Source: Lamellibrachia satsuma (lineage: Eukaryota; Annelida; Polychaeta; Sabellida; Siboglinidae). From it: DNA of 64,000 bases. Both the position numbers and the translations under genes were made by a program. Positions 36,225-47,874 of this stretch are shown here, one piece after another; the first letter of the stretch is position 1; every line of letters begins with the position of its first letter. The DNA lies in the NCBI GenBank assembly GCA_033239005.1, contig BSQZ01000015.1:9374001-9438000 (forward strand), given 5' to 3'. The notes under the pieces are model-generated. The model was not told the DNA's origin. It saw only the letters and a list, made by a program, of their open reading frames with translations, and searched no databases.

Positions 36225-36315
36225 TTAAATGCATGCATGCACGCATACACGCACGCACGCACGCACGCACACACGCACGCATGCACGCACTATGTATACA
36301 CATGCATACATGCTT
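36225..36315. repeat. (CACG)n/(GCAT)n microsatellite just upstream of the last ARMC2 exon
   Basis: Tandem GCATGCATGCACGCATACA followed by (CACG)n and (CATA)-type words. It sits about 20 bp from the acceptor TTTTATTTTCAG. ORFs across it are artefacts. Confidence 0.9.
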
Positions 36316-36332
36316 ATTTGTTTTATTTTCAG

Positions 36333-36487
36333 ATATGGACACACCAGGCTACAAAGATTGTGATTCAGCTATGAAGCAGTATCTGCATGAAGTTTGGCAG
36401 TCAGATTTTGTCCCTGTTGCTACACAGCTACTCAACAGAATTGAATCGCACCAGTCAAACTTTGAAATACTTGAGAATCCATCATAA
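36333..36487 (+). CDS. ARMC2: ARMC2, last exon
   Basis: After TTTTATTTTCAG the exon completes an Asp codon and reads MDTPGYKDCDSAMKQYLHEV, WQSDFVPVATQLLNRIESHQ and SNFEILENPS, ending at TAA 36485-36487. The FxPVAxQLLNRI stretch matches the terminal helix of vertebrate ARMC2. No AATAAA is seen in the next 300 bp; AATATA near 36714 is a possible variant signal. The four exons together give about 190 C-terminal residues of a protein that is 800-900 residues long in vertebrates. Confidence 0.93.
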
Positions 36488-37239
36488 TGCAGCTGAGAGA
36501 GAGAGAATGTCACTATTGTGTTTGATGAATGTCATATCATGGTATAATCATTGATAACAATGTGTAGCTGTGCAAACAACAACATTGGCAGGCACGCCCT
36601 AACTGTTTCAGTATTGCATTTTCAGGACCTTGCACTATAAAAAAATATGTACTTATTATCAACATGTTATTTAAGTGGGCTTACTTGTGTTAAAATATTC
36701 CAGGCTATACCAGAATATAAAGTAACATTGTTACATTTGATGTGGTTAAATAATGAACTGAATATTTCAACCAGTTAAGTTGCAATAGTGTCTGTAAACT
36801 GTAAAACGACATTATGAGATACCATTGCAGCCCATGTGAGTAAAACATTAACACAAACAAATGCAAAGCCTTTTCATGTCTGGCAAAAAGCAGCATGAGC
36901 TAAACAGTGGATATCCCATTTCCATCTGGTTTGAGCTCATATTGTTATTGCAGAAATGTCATATGGAAGATATGTTTGGGTGGTCCATTGTCCGTTACAA
37001 CCCGCTGTGAGGATGGCGCACGATTTTGTTTATTAAAACTGACACCCACAAACAAATGGGATTCCATTCTGTTCTGAAAAAAACAAAAAACTTGATATGC
37101 CTACAAAATAAAAAATATAACTTTATCAATACAGATATTATATATCCTACAAAACAGCAATAATCCAATTTCATTGAAAAATGTGTCCTGAAAATTTTCT
37201 GTAGATGTGCCATAATGACGTTGGCCATCCTAGGCCAAC
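36488..37239. other. Region downstream of ARMC2, nothing recognised
   Basis: Probably the ARMC2 3' untranslated region followed by intergenic DNA. I see no coding signal or repeat. Confidence 0.4.
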
Positions 37240-37400
37240 CAGATCTTGAACTTTCCCTTGGAATGCTCCACAACTTCCTGGCAAGGCAGCTTTGTATAAC
37301 TACATAGCTGCCTTGCCAGGAAGTCGTAGAGCATTCCAAGGGAAAGTTCAAGATCTGATCACCGTGGCCACCGCCTATGGTCAGGAAGAACCTAAGTAAA
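37240..37400. mobile_element. Foldback of a LINE 3' end (52-bp arms)
   Basis: Arms 37240-37291 and 37306-37357 are inverse complements with two mismatches, around a 14-bp spacer. Plus-strand reading of the right arm gives RRAFQGKVQDLITVATAYGQ and then EEPK before a stop. It is followed by CTAAGTAAACTAAGTAAG, a LINE-type 3' tail. The left arm is therefore an inverted copy of part of the same 3' end. Confidence 0.7.
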
Positions 37401-38500
37401 CTAAGTAAGTAAATTTACATTTCGACCACTAAAAAGCATTTAGAACAACGACGGCACTGCTTATATATACATAGACTGCTTAATCCCTTAGTTCTTTCAT
37501 TTATATATTCCTATTATGCATAACAATTCTGACATTCTTGAAAAGGGGAGTGTATACAATATTTTTTATTATTTAAAATTACCACACAATTACATAATTA
37601 TATTTACTCTCAATTAGTATGTTTTTGTTTTGGTTACGGTAGGAGCATCATCATTTTCTGCCAGTGCAAATTTTGTGTGAAATATTTGATAATGCATCCT
37701 TGATAACACATGCTGTTTTAGATTATAAAAAAAATTAGTTGAAACTGCCTCCATTGAATTTAAGGTTAGCTATTGGAAACTGTAATGCATTTTTGAGACG
37801 AATGCTTAGAGTTGTGGACATAAAAGGAAAGTGATGAAGATATTGTAAGACCAACTAATGATAAAAGGAAGACCATGTGCAAAATCATGAAAAAGCCATG
37901 TGATGAGAAAGAGAAAACCAGGACTTCTAGTGATAACAGATAAAATTGAGGAGGAAAGAAGCAAAGGTCAGCAGAGAATAAAAATCCTATGCCATGGCCT
38001 GGGCATGGGCCATGGCACAACAACATTGTTAAAGGCTACTTTTTTCCTCCCAAACTGCATTGGCTATGCCTATAGTCTAAAAATAATTTACTGCTTTTCA
38101 AATATTAAAAAAAATCCTCTCAGTCACCCCATAAAAGGGCTTATTTGGTCATGCTTTGTGCAAAAAAAATTACCAGTTTGTAGCGACATCTAGCTACTGC
38201 GGACGGTATCCGTGACAACGACAGGAAGGCCAATCTCGAAACGCAATGTCGGAATCCGCAATGTCGGAATCCGCTGATTCTTCAAGGGACTATTTCGTAT
38301 TTAGAAGATGTGGATAGTGATACTGGGGAGGTTTATGCAGAGCGGTGTTGCGGGCAGTTTCAGAATGGGGCAGAGGTGGAGATCATTATCACTTGGGACG
38401 GACCATTGTGAGAATTCCCAAAACGCCCGTCCAATTGGGAATGGATTAAATGGCAGCAGCCGATCAAATGCATTACCGTCTGTTTACGTACATGCATGTT
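37401..38500. other. Intergenic stretch, nothing recognised
   Basis: AT-rich, with a short CATGGCCTGGGCATGGGCCATGG palindrome-like cluster near 37993 (read as two CATGG words either side of GGGC). No supported gene. Confidence 0.35.
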
Positions 38501-38505
38501 TGTAG

Positions 38506-41500
38506 CATACATACATACATACATACATACATCCCCTTCAGCTCTTGTAGACTAGTAGCCTTTTAGCTGGTCTTGACAATTATTTGTGGGCATGGGTGGA
38601 AAGTTGTCATTTTGTTCAAAACTAAGCGCACCAGAATCTGTCTAGTCTTGATTTGAAAATATTTAATGAGGGTGCTGAAACTACATACTCTGTGAGGGTG
38701 TTCCACCAGTTTACCACCCTGTGTCTGAAGTAATGCCTTCGTTGTCTTGCAGTCACGCGTTCCTTCTTGAGTTTCAGACTGTGTCCCCTGCCTGGTTACC
38801 GTATTGTTGTCCAGCTCAAGTGGCATTCTATCAACTTTATAGATTTCATAGAGATATTTGTACGTTTCAATCATGTTTCCTCTTGCTCTTCTATAGTTGA
38901 GGCTTGGGAGCTTAAGCGCCCTGAGCCTGTCACCATATTCAAGGTTCTTCAGTTTTGGGACTAGCTTTGTTGTTCGTCGCTGAATGTTCTCAATCATCTG
39001 TTGGTCTCTCTTGAGTGTTGGGGCCGAGACTACATTGCCATATTCTATAATAGGTCTGACCAGGCTAGTGTATAGTTTTTTCATGGTTGGTCCATCCAGG
39101 TATGTAAATGATCTTCTTATAAGGCCTAGCATTTTGTTGGCTTTGTTTGCTACCATCTCTTAAAACTTTAAATCACGGTCTATTTGCACCCCCAAGTCTC
39201 TCTCATTTGTGGTCTCCCCCATGGTGGTATCTTTTATACCATTGGTTATGGTATAGTCGTAGTGGTGGTTGTATTGTCCCAGATGCTTAACTTTGCATTT
39301 CTCCTCATTGAAACAAAGCTGCCACTTTTTAGTCCATGCTTCTAGTTGTCTTAGGTCTTTCTGTAATGTTACTTGGTCAGATTGAGCAGTCATTTGTCGG
39401 AATATCTTGATATCATCAGCGAACATGTGAATAAGTGAGTCTGCCACATCAGGCATGTCGTTAATGTAGCAGACAAAAAGCATTGGCCCAAGTATGCTTC
39501 CTTGCGGGATGCTGGTCATGACAGGAGACCATGATGATTTGCTACGACTGACAAGAACACGTTGGCGTTGTCCCTCCAAGAAGGCTGCAATCCATTGCAA
39601 CACCTTGCCGCCTATCCCGTATCCTGCCAACTTAACTAGCAGTCTCTTGTGTGGGACTGTGTCGAATGCTTTGGCAAAAAATAGGTAAATTGCATCCACA
39701 CTATCTCCCTGCGCTATGGCTTCTGTCTATTTGTCAAGGACCTCAAGTAGCTGTGTAGTGCATGAGCGTCCATGCACGAAACCATGATGAAGATTTGACA
39801 GTAGGTTGTTTCTTGTCATGTGCGCCATCACTTCGTTTCTAACCAACTTCTCCATCATTTTGCAGGCTACAGAAGTGAGACTGACAGGGCGGTAGTTTCC
39901 TGGCAAGTGTTTCTGGCCCTTCTTAAATATTGGGGTGATGTTTCCTTCTTTCCAGTTCTATGGTAAAGTCCCATCAGTAAGTGATTTGGTGAATATTTTT
40001 TGGAAAGGTTCTACTAGCTCATCAGTCAATTCAACCAGAAGACGTGGATGGAGCCCGTCCGGTCCTGGTGGTCTTTAGTGTCTTCAAAAGCTTCTCATCT
40101 TCCTCGTTTGTGATCAGGAAGTCAGTCAGCTCTGTGTTGTGCAGTCTATTCTCAAATGTGGGGATGTTCTCAAGGCTTTCTAGGGTGAAGACACCTGTGA
40201 AAAAGGTATTGAGTACTTCGGCTTTGTCAACATCAGTCGCAGTCATTGTCCCATCCAGACGCTCAAGATCTGCCACTGCTGAACAAGTCTTCATCTTTGA
40301 CCTGGCATACTTGTAGAAAGCTTTGGGAGTGACTCTGTTTGATGCTCTTCTATATTCAATATAGTGCTGTTCATTTCTGGTATCACGGTATAGCATATAT
40401 GCCTCAGACTTTCTCTTAACTGCTGTGATGGTCTTGGTATTTGTCCAAAGTGGTCTGGCGTTTCTTGCTTTACTTCCCATTGTGCATTTCGGTATATGTT
40501 TGTTGGATGCATTCCTTATGGATTCCTCAAGGATTGCCCAGCATTACTCTGTTGGTTTATCTCAAAAATCTTAATTCCTAGAGGTCATCATTTCTCTCAT
40601 TTCTTTGTAATTTCCATTGTCATATCTGTATTTGTCGACCCTAGATTTGGTGGACTTGGTGTAGCAACAAAAGTTTTAATTCAGTAGTGAATGGTGGTTC
40701 TTTCCTATTGGTGCCAGGTACTTGAGTTTCTCGATCATGCCCTCTTCGTTGGTGAATATCAGATCGAGTGTATTTTATGTGTTGTTTCCTCTATAGTGAG
40801 TGGGCCCAGTCACCTGCTGCGTCAGGAAGGATTCCCGGACAGCTTCCATGAAGATGGTGCTTGGGTGGTTGCTATCAGGTGGTGAAGTGTTCTCACACCA
40901 ATTGAGGCTCAGATGGTTCAGGTCACCAAATATCAGTACATGCGAAAAACCAAGATTGTTTGTTTTTTCAGTGTATCATTTATCTTTGCATCATTTGTGA
41001 CATTACTGTTTGGTGATCTATAGATGCAGCCGATCAGTAATTTGTAATTTTTCATCAGTTTGGCTTCGCACCATATGCTCTCATCTTCATTTGTGCCAGT
41101 CATTTCTCTGCATTCAGTGGCCCCAAAAGACTCGTGTGTAGATACATACACCTCTCTTTGCGCAATTCAAATTTTCAAAACACTTGTATTTTTCAATGAC
41201 CAGTTTTGTTTCCTGTGTTTGTACTTTACAGTTTGTTGGCACCACCTCGGTCACTCCGATCACCAAAGGGTTTTGCTCTCCTATCACCACCTTTAACTCA
41301 TTTCTTTTGTTCAACAACGAGTCAACATTAAAGTACATACAATTCATACAACTATTTACACTATTTACATTGCTGATTGAGTTTACTCTTTGTTGACAGG
41401 CTGACCTTGTTGTGGGTCTCCCTCTTTCCTTGCTGTGGGTTTTCCTCCTTCCTTTTGTGGCTCTCCCTCCTTCCTTTTGTGGCTCTCCCTCCTTACTTTT

Positions 41501-41900
41501 GCGGTTTTCTCTGTTGCGGTGCATTTCTGCCCTCTCTAAGGGGGTGGCATTGCGTTTTAGGAAGATACTCTGCAACTTCTTGTTTTTCTGACTTAGCTAG
41601 CAGTCTTGCCATACTCAGGATCATTTGCTCAGTTTTCACTTTGATTCTCAGTGGCTTGGGTTTCTCTTTATCTGTTGACTCGCTGTTCGTGCTTGTTTGC
41701 AGCCGTGTCACTGCAACCACTTTGACGTCATCCAGTTTCAGTTCTCGACACAACTGTAGAAAACGTTCGTGGTCGTGTTGCTTCTTGTTATCTGGATCAT
41801 CCGATTTACTTTCAGGTACATTGAAAGCAATGATGTTTATAACTGTTCAGTTATAAACATTTGAATTACCCTCAGGCCCACTGTTGACACCAGAAGAAAT
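38506..41900 (-). mobile_element. CR1-like LINE, near full-length, degenerate
   Basis: Minus strand, high to low coordinate. A candidate ORF1 end (LRIKVKTEQMILSMARLLAK) lies near 41650. Endonuclease follows (MNCMYFNVDSLLNKRNELKV, VIGVTEV, LIGCIYRSPNS) at 41420-41000, then the linker (RPLWTNTKTITAVKRKSEAY, NTFFTGVFT). RT has LFFAKAFDTVPHKRLLVKLA, SIPQGSILGPMLFVCYINDM, HMFADDIKIFRQM (FADD intact) and KCKVKHLG. The terminal domain reads KLYTSLVRPIIEYGNVVSAP and IQRRTTKLVPKLKNLEY. Stops and shifts break it at about 41114, 40930-40480, 40030-39700 and 39158. At the 3' end on this strand there is a (GTAT)n tract (38506-38532). Confidence 0.87.
41833..41860. repeat. Perfect 13-bp palindrome with 2-bp spacer
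   Basis: ATGTTTATAACTG, TT, CAGTTATAAACAT. It sits close to the 5' edge of the minus-strand CR1-like element and could form a cruciform or RNA hairpin. No role is implied by context. Confidence 0.7.
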
Positions 41901-41944
41901 CAGGACCGGTGACCTCTAACGTTACTTGGGGTGCTAGGCACGCC

Positions 41945-43300
41945 CGTTGCTACGGACTCGGCGCCAAACATTCAGTATTCAAATTGTCATTAAAAGAGGG
42001 AGTTGTTCTGTTTGAATGGAAAGAAGCAAACATCATACCATTATTTAAAAAGGGTTCAAGAAATAAGTCAGAAAATTACAGACCAGTGAGTTTAACGTCA
42101 GTGATTTGTAAATTATTAGAAAGGTTAATTAAAGACCATATGATGGACTTCCTTGTTAAGCATAAATTATTAAATTCATCTCAACATAGATTCCTTAAAG
42201 CGAGGTCATGCTTAACAAATATGTTATGTTTTTTGGAAGAAATCACTAAGTGGATAGACATGGGATCGCCAGTAGATATTATCTACTTAGATTTTCAAAA
42301 AAGCTTTTGACAAAGTGCCACATCAAAGACTACTACTTAAATTAAAAGCCCATGGTATCGGGGATAGCATAACTGACTGGATAGAACAATGGCTGACTGA
42401 CAGAAGACAACGAGTTGTAGTAGATGGAGAAGTTTCAAATTGGAAATCGGCTTATAGTGGGGTACCTCAAGGATCAGTATTAGGGCCTATATTATTCTTA
42501 ATATATATCGATGACTTGGACGACAGTATAACAAGTAATGTACTGAAATTTGCAGATGACACAAAACTGTTTAGAAAGGTTAATACTGATGGTGATAAAC
42601 AACATTTACAAAACGATCTAGACAGATTAGTGAAATGGTCTGAGAAATGGCAGATGTTGTTAAATTTTGGGAAATGTAAATGCCTACATACAGGACATGG
42701 GAACTTGGATGTAAACTATAAAATGGGAGATACTGTTCTGGGTACTAGTTCATTTAGAATAATGTATACAAGCATGGAGACCATATCGTAAGAAGGATAT
42801 AGATATGCTTGAACGCATACAAAGGAGAGCAACTAAAATGATTCCAGAACTGAGAGACCTTAGTTATGAAGAACGCCTGAAGGAATGTGGTTTAACAACT
42901 CTAGAGACAAGGAGGTTAAGAGGAGATCAGATTGAAGTTTTTAAGATATTGAATGGGTATGAAAATATTGATAGAAATGTGTTTTTCTCACTCAAGAAGG
43001 ATAGCAGAACTAGAGGACATGAGGTAAAATTAGTAAAGGATCAATGTAGATTGGACATCAGGAAGCACTCGTTCTCACAGAGGACAATAAATGAATGGAA
43101 CAAATTGTCTACAGATTATGTAACTGCTAGCAGCGTGAATATGTTTAAAAACAAGGTTGACACATATCTCAGGAGGGCAGGTTATAAGTAGATGAACATT
43201 GTTGGACTCTCGATAAGCCAATGGCTTCCTTGTCCACTTGCCATCTGGGCCTTTGGCTTGGATGGCAAATCTTGTTAAATCTTGTTAAATGTACATGGAA
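41945..43300 (+). mobile_element. CR1-like LINE, 5'-truncated with internal deletion
   Basis: It starts inside RT: EWKEANIIPLFKKGSRNKSE, NYRPVSLTSVICKLLERLI, SPVDIIYLDFQK. One extra A near 42305 shifts the frame before AFDKVPHQRLLLKLKAHGIG. Then come SGVPQGSVLGPILFLIYIDD, KFADDTKLFRKV (FADD) and [19 protein letters not shown]. Between about 42745 and 42752 some 50 codons are missing and HLE is followed by a stop, then CIQAWRPYRKKDIDMLERIQ and ETRRLRGDQIEVFKILNGYE. It ends at a TAG near 43191. The 3' tail contains (TCTTGTTAAA)2 near 43270. Confidence 0.9.
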
Positions 43301-43305
43301 AAAAT

Positions 43306-43565
43306 GCCAGGTGGTGTGTAGTACTTGTCAGGTGGTGTGTAGTACTTGTCAGGTGGTGTGTAGTACTTGTCAGGTGGTGTGCAGTACTTGTCAGGTGGTG
43401 TGCAGTACTTGTCAGGTGATGTGCAGTACTTGTCAGGTGGTGTGCAGTACTTGTCAGGTGGTGTGTAGTACTTGTCAGGTGGTGTGTAGTACTTGCCAGG
43501 TGGTGTGTAGTACTTGTCAGGTAATGTGCAGTACTTGTCAGGTAATGTGTAGTACTTGTCACGAA
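43306..43565. repeat. 21-bp minisatellite (about 12 copies)
   Basis: The unit GTCAGGTGGTGTGTAGTACTT repeats with GTGTAG/GTGCAG and GGTGG/GGTAA variants. It begins immediately after the 3' tail of the CR1-like LINE. The repeated CQVVCST and THHLTST ORFs are consequences of a unit divisible by three. Confidence 0.93.
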
Positions 43566-43569
43566 TGTC

Positions 43570-44690
43570 ACACTTAATAGACAGGAACAGCTTAGTCAGT
43601 CATGGTGGGATCCACACATGCCCAAGCCATGGAGACTTAGTATAATATAGATGGAAAGTGACACACATTCAAGTTATCACCCGTAATCTAGTTTATAATG
43701 TTATGTCTCTAAATGTTTCTTAAATGAGTCTTCAGATTTTTGTTTCCAGACAAATCTTTACATAACTCTTAGCTGAATAGTTTTACTGGTCTAACTGTCA
43801 ATGTCAAGATGATAGTATTTTTTCCAATAAGAGTTTTCGGTTATATTTCAACTGAATTACAATGTACACAAACATTTCTTCAAAAAACACACATATTTTG
43901 AATTTTTTTGGGGGGTACAAATGCTACATGACGTACTTTATTGATTGCACCGGGGCCAAATTGGGAACATTCATGAACATCAACATTAGAATGAATAAGT
44001 ATAAACCTGCCCTGCAGTATGTGCATCGTGCATAAACAGAGGAAATTCAACATATTGTATACATTGCATACATATGAAATATATATACTTTCAAAATTGG
44101 GTGGGCGTCTCAAAATAAGCAAGTATATTGCCTAAAAAAATTGCAATAATAATATTGTTATGAATAATATTATTATTTGTATCCAACAGTCATGTACGTA
44201 CATCGCTTGGGAATGACAAGCACATCAGCGAAGTTGATCTCAAGAAGCTGATCAACTGAGTGCACTTACGCTTGATCCACCAGCGAAGTTTGGGGTCAGT
44301 GGCCGCATTTAGTCATCGTAGATGCTCAACGATTTGGTCATATATCGCCTCTGATATGACTTTCGAATTTTGAACTGATAGCAAATTTGTCACTACTTCA
44401 GAATGCAAGTATTATGGTCATTAGCCATATTCTAACGATATATAGTATAGTATAGTATAGTATATCATCAAACGTCACTTATTCTAGAAGATAATTCGGC
44501 GGTTTCAAGCTGACAATAATTCAATCAAACATTTAACACAAAATAATTTATTGCAAACAATGTAATATAATGATCATAAAATGTATGCAAATGAAAAGTC
44601 AGTAATGAAATAAACCACATATATTCAACTAGAACAATGTATATCTCACCACAGATACTGCCGAGCGACTAACAAATCATTTCCACTTGG
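43570..44690. other. Intergenic stretch
   Basis: No gene recognised. A short (TATAG)n tract lies at about 44442-44465. Confidence 0.4.
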
Positions 44691-44723
44691 GCGGGTCATT
44701 GTTGGATTCCCACAATGACCCGC
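44691..44723. repeat. Perfect 12-bp inverted repeat, 9-bp loop
   Basis: GCGGGTCATTGT, loop TGGATTCCC, ACAATGACCCGC. It is GC-richer than its surroundings. It is a strong potential hairpin; no neighbouring gene explains it. Confidence 0.7.
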
Positions 44724-44924
44724 GAGACATCCGAATCGCCCCACAATCCACTTTGCCCTGTACAGTTGTTATTATATGAAGTCTACCAACTAAACTATGA
44801 ACAATCACAAATGTGCAGAAGTTGGTATGAAAAGCACATATAGCTGTAAAAGTGACAAAGCCCTTAGCCATAGGTAATTGTAATAAATTACGTAGAACAT
44901 ATCAGACTTGTTTAACAAATGCAT

Positions 44925-45800
44925 GTCAATGGATTTGAATGCAAATGTTTCACTTGATTCAAATGCAAACACCATTTTTCAGGAACACATTCAAATGCAG
45001 ATGTTTTGGTTACACATTTGCAAATGCATTTGAATTAATTTAAATTGTTTTGGCTTTATATTGACGATTTGTTTTATTTGGAGAAAAAAACAACTTATGT
45101 ATACAAACACAGCTGTATATTTCTTATGCAACACTTATTTGGTTTCTTGCTTGTTATGTAATAATGTATACAAACACATCATTAATTTATTTAATAAATA
45201 CAGTAGTACATTATTGTAACCACTAAGTACCACTACATACCAGTCCCACTACATGAACGTTTGTAGAGTCATACACTGAGTCACATAGTTCCAGTCCTGC
45301 AGAGGTGGTGGAAATGGGACGGAGGAATAGACAGTTGACAGTTTACTGGGAACCATGGCAGGGAATGAAAGGCTAATCATTCAGGTAGGGCAGAATGGAA
45401 GAGGAACCCAAGCAATAGACTGTCCACTGGTGGGGTCACTGGGAAGATAACCTGGTAAATATTCAGGGCTGGCATTGTTAATGTTTACTCTCCAATAAGC
45501 TGCCACCCCAACAGTGCCAACACAACACAATAGAGTTATTTGTCTGCATTGTTTGATTTGTTTCAATGAACAGGTAATCTCTGAAGCCATCAACCTATAG
45601 ACCAGTGTGAAAGTGGATTCCCAGTTCAGACAATGATTTCATAATCTGCTGAGGGTACTGCTTACTACACAGCACTGTGGGTCGCATTCAAATGCAAATG
45701 TTTAAGGTATGCATTCAAATGCCAATGCATTACAAATTTTATGGAGGCATTTGAATGTTCAACATTCAAATGCACATTCAAATGCATTTGCATTTGCTAA
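44925..45800. repeat. Two clusters of CAAATGCA/ATTTGCAT words flanking 630 bp
   Basis: Near 44930-45045 and again near 45685-45800 the words ATTCAAATGCA, TGCATTTGAA and ATTTGCAAATGCATTTG are densely repeated in both orientations. The intervening sequence is ordinary and lacks a recognised gene. Confidence 0.5.
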
Positions 45801-45879
45801 CAAGCCTACAACATGTACAACAAACCTACACAATGCTTAATATAATAAAGTGTGTAAGAATTAAATTTCTTTCACTGCA

Positions 45880-46300
45880 GTACACAGGAGCGGAAACGTG
45901 GCGAATAAACAAAACCACGTTGATAAGGATCCAGACATTTGTCAACCATTGCCTGCGAATACACTGGATGGACAGGGTGAGCAACAAAGACCTTTGGGAT
46001 AGAACACACCAAGCACAAATAGAGATAGAGATCCTTAAGAGGAGATGGGGATGGCTTGGCCACACCTTGAGAAAGCCAAGCACAAACATAACCAGACAGG
46101 TCCTGACGTGGAACCCCCAAGGCAAGAGAAAGAGGGGGAGACCAAAAAACACCTGGCGACGTCACCTCGAGGCAGACATCAAGCAAACAGGGAATGGCTG
46201 GCAACAAATGGAGAGGATTGCCCAAGACAGGAGGCGCTGGAGAAATTTGGTTGGCCTTATGCTCCAGGAGGAGTTAAGGGCCTAAGTAAATAAGCAATAC
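45880..46300 (+). mobile_element. LINE 3' fragment (C-terminal domain after RT)
   Basis: An intact plus-strand frame reads [60 protein letters not shown], then [20 protein letters not shown] and closes [18 protein letters not shown]. RRWxWxGHTLRKP...GRPxNTWRR is the terminal domain of an RTE-type LINE. It ends with GGGCCTAAGTAAATAAGC, the tail style also seen at 37385. No frame break occurs in about 130 codons, so the insertion may be young. Confidence 0.82.
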
Positions 46301-46987
46301 ACACACATAATGACATTCCATCAATGCATTATTCACACTATTTTGCAACAAAGCATATGCTTTGTGGGGTGGTGACACAGTTTGTTACACAATTAGCAAT
46401 AAATAGATATCATGAATAGTTTCTATACTGTTATGCTACATAGAATAACTTACTTCCAACTATTGTGACATATTCTGTAATTACAACACACACCCAACAC
46501 AGTCAATCTACCTGCCACACCCAAAGACAGAAAACCAGGGAGAATATTAAATGTAAGGTAGTGTGCACAGTATACTATATGAATGGGGAGCTAATTAATT
46601 CCAGACTTCATAAATTACAGCAGTGGTGATGCAATAACATTAGCATGATGATGTACTGTCATAAATTATAATAACATATTCATAGTTACTTGTTAGAACA
46701 TAATCCATACAAACAATACTGCATGCCACACATGACCCATACTTATTCCATTGACTAATGAATAATTTCAAAATGATGACTTAAGTAGAAGTAGTCTCTG
46801 CGTTATTACATGTAGGTTATAAAAGACACAAAAGCTGTTACATTAATTAAATGACAACTAGTATCTGCCTTGCCTATGTATATGCTATGGATCCAAAACA
46901 CAAGTATGTATTATATGTACACACTACTACACAACATGTGTGTCACTAATATTACAGTAAAAACTATGTGTCTATGTGTATTTTCAG
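46300..46987. other. Intergenic or intronic stretch
   Basis: AT-rich; nothing recognised except that it ends in a splice-acceptor-like GTGTATTTTCAG. Confidence 0.35.
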
Positions 46988-47108
46988 GACACTTGACAGA
47001 AAGAAAGAACTGCTGCATCTTGAAATTAAAAGATGCCAATTGCAAGTGCTGCAGCACCAATATGTCAGTTTAGTGGCTGAAAAGGCTTTTAATCTCACAA
47101 TTACATGA
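46988..47108 (+). CDS. Candidate terminal exon, helical Myb/SANT-like protein tail
   Basis: After TGTGTATTTTCAG the frame that opens with one carried base reads TLDRKKELLHLEIKRCQLQV, then LQHQYVSLVAEKAFNLTIT and stops at TGA 47106-47108. Heptad-like Leu spacing with Lys/Glu (RKKELLHLEIKRCQLQVLQ) resembles the C-terminal coiled tail of Myb/SANT-like DNA-binding proteins, including those of Harbinger transposons. No upstream exon is identified. The call rests on one short frame and an acceptor. Confidence 0.3.
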
Positions 47109-47874
47109 ACAGCACGGCCTTTTTACTACCAGTACTCAGGACTGATCACATAATTAGCAGCTGGTCAAGGGCACAAAGTGCCTGATTCAGCATTGTCCGG
47201 AAGATGTCATCTTCTATGATGTGCTCCACATGGTGCATGCATTTGCAATCAAGATGACATCTTTGAAGAATCTGTAATCGTAAAAGTCAATAATCACTCG
47301 ATCATGTTTGAAATGATGTACAGTGGATAAAGAAATTGTATTGTATGTATTTTTATAATTGCATTCCATGTTCTACTACCTTTTCACAGCTATTGTTTAT
47401 TGTTTTATTGTTTTTAAAATGGATACACATTTTAGAGTAACCTTAAGAAATTTTATTTACATTATACACACCACATTGCAATGAACAGGCTGAAGTAATA
47501 GTATGTACTTGTATATAATACAACACGAATCGGAATCAGAAGTGTTTATATGACCCACAGATTAAACAGTACAGTTGTCCATACAGTGAACATCTACTCA
47601 AATAACATGTTAATGAATAACAAATAATACATGTATTGTAAACTAGAATGTGAAAATCTACAGCTCAAGTAATGTGTGTTAAGAAATAACAAGTAATATA
47701 TGTATTGTAAACTGAAATATACAACACAAATATAATATAACTGAAGTATAATGACATTACAATAGCCTAAACATGGACATTAAGTTTGCTATAGATAAAC
47801 TTAAAAGGGGTCAGGGAGACTGCCACTAAGACCATTGTTGGGTGCTCTCGTGGCAGCCATCCTAGTATTGTAAT
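47109..47874. other. Stretch without recognised genes
   Basis: AT-rich. A minus-strand open reading near 47150-47290 (HHVEHIIEDDIFRTMLNQAL) is suggestive but unassigned. Confidence 0.3.

Noticed and set aside
43221..43577. 118-residue ORF of repeated CQVVCST, suggesting a metal-binding protein.
   Set aside because: It is a 21-bp minisatellite directly after a LINE tail; the opposite strand is equally open (THHLTST).
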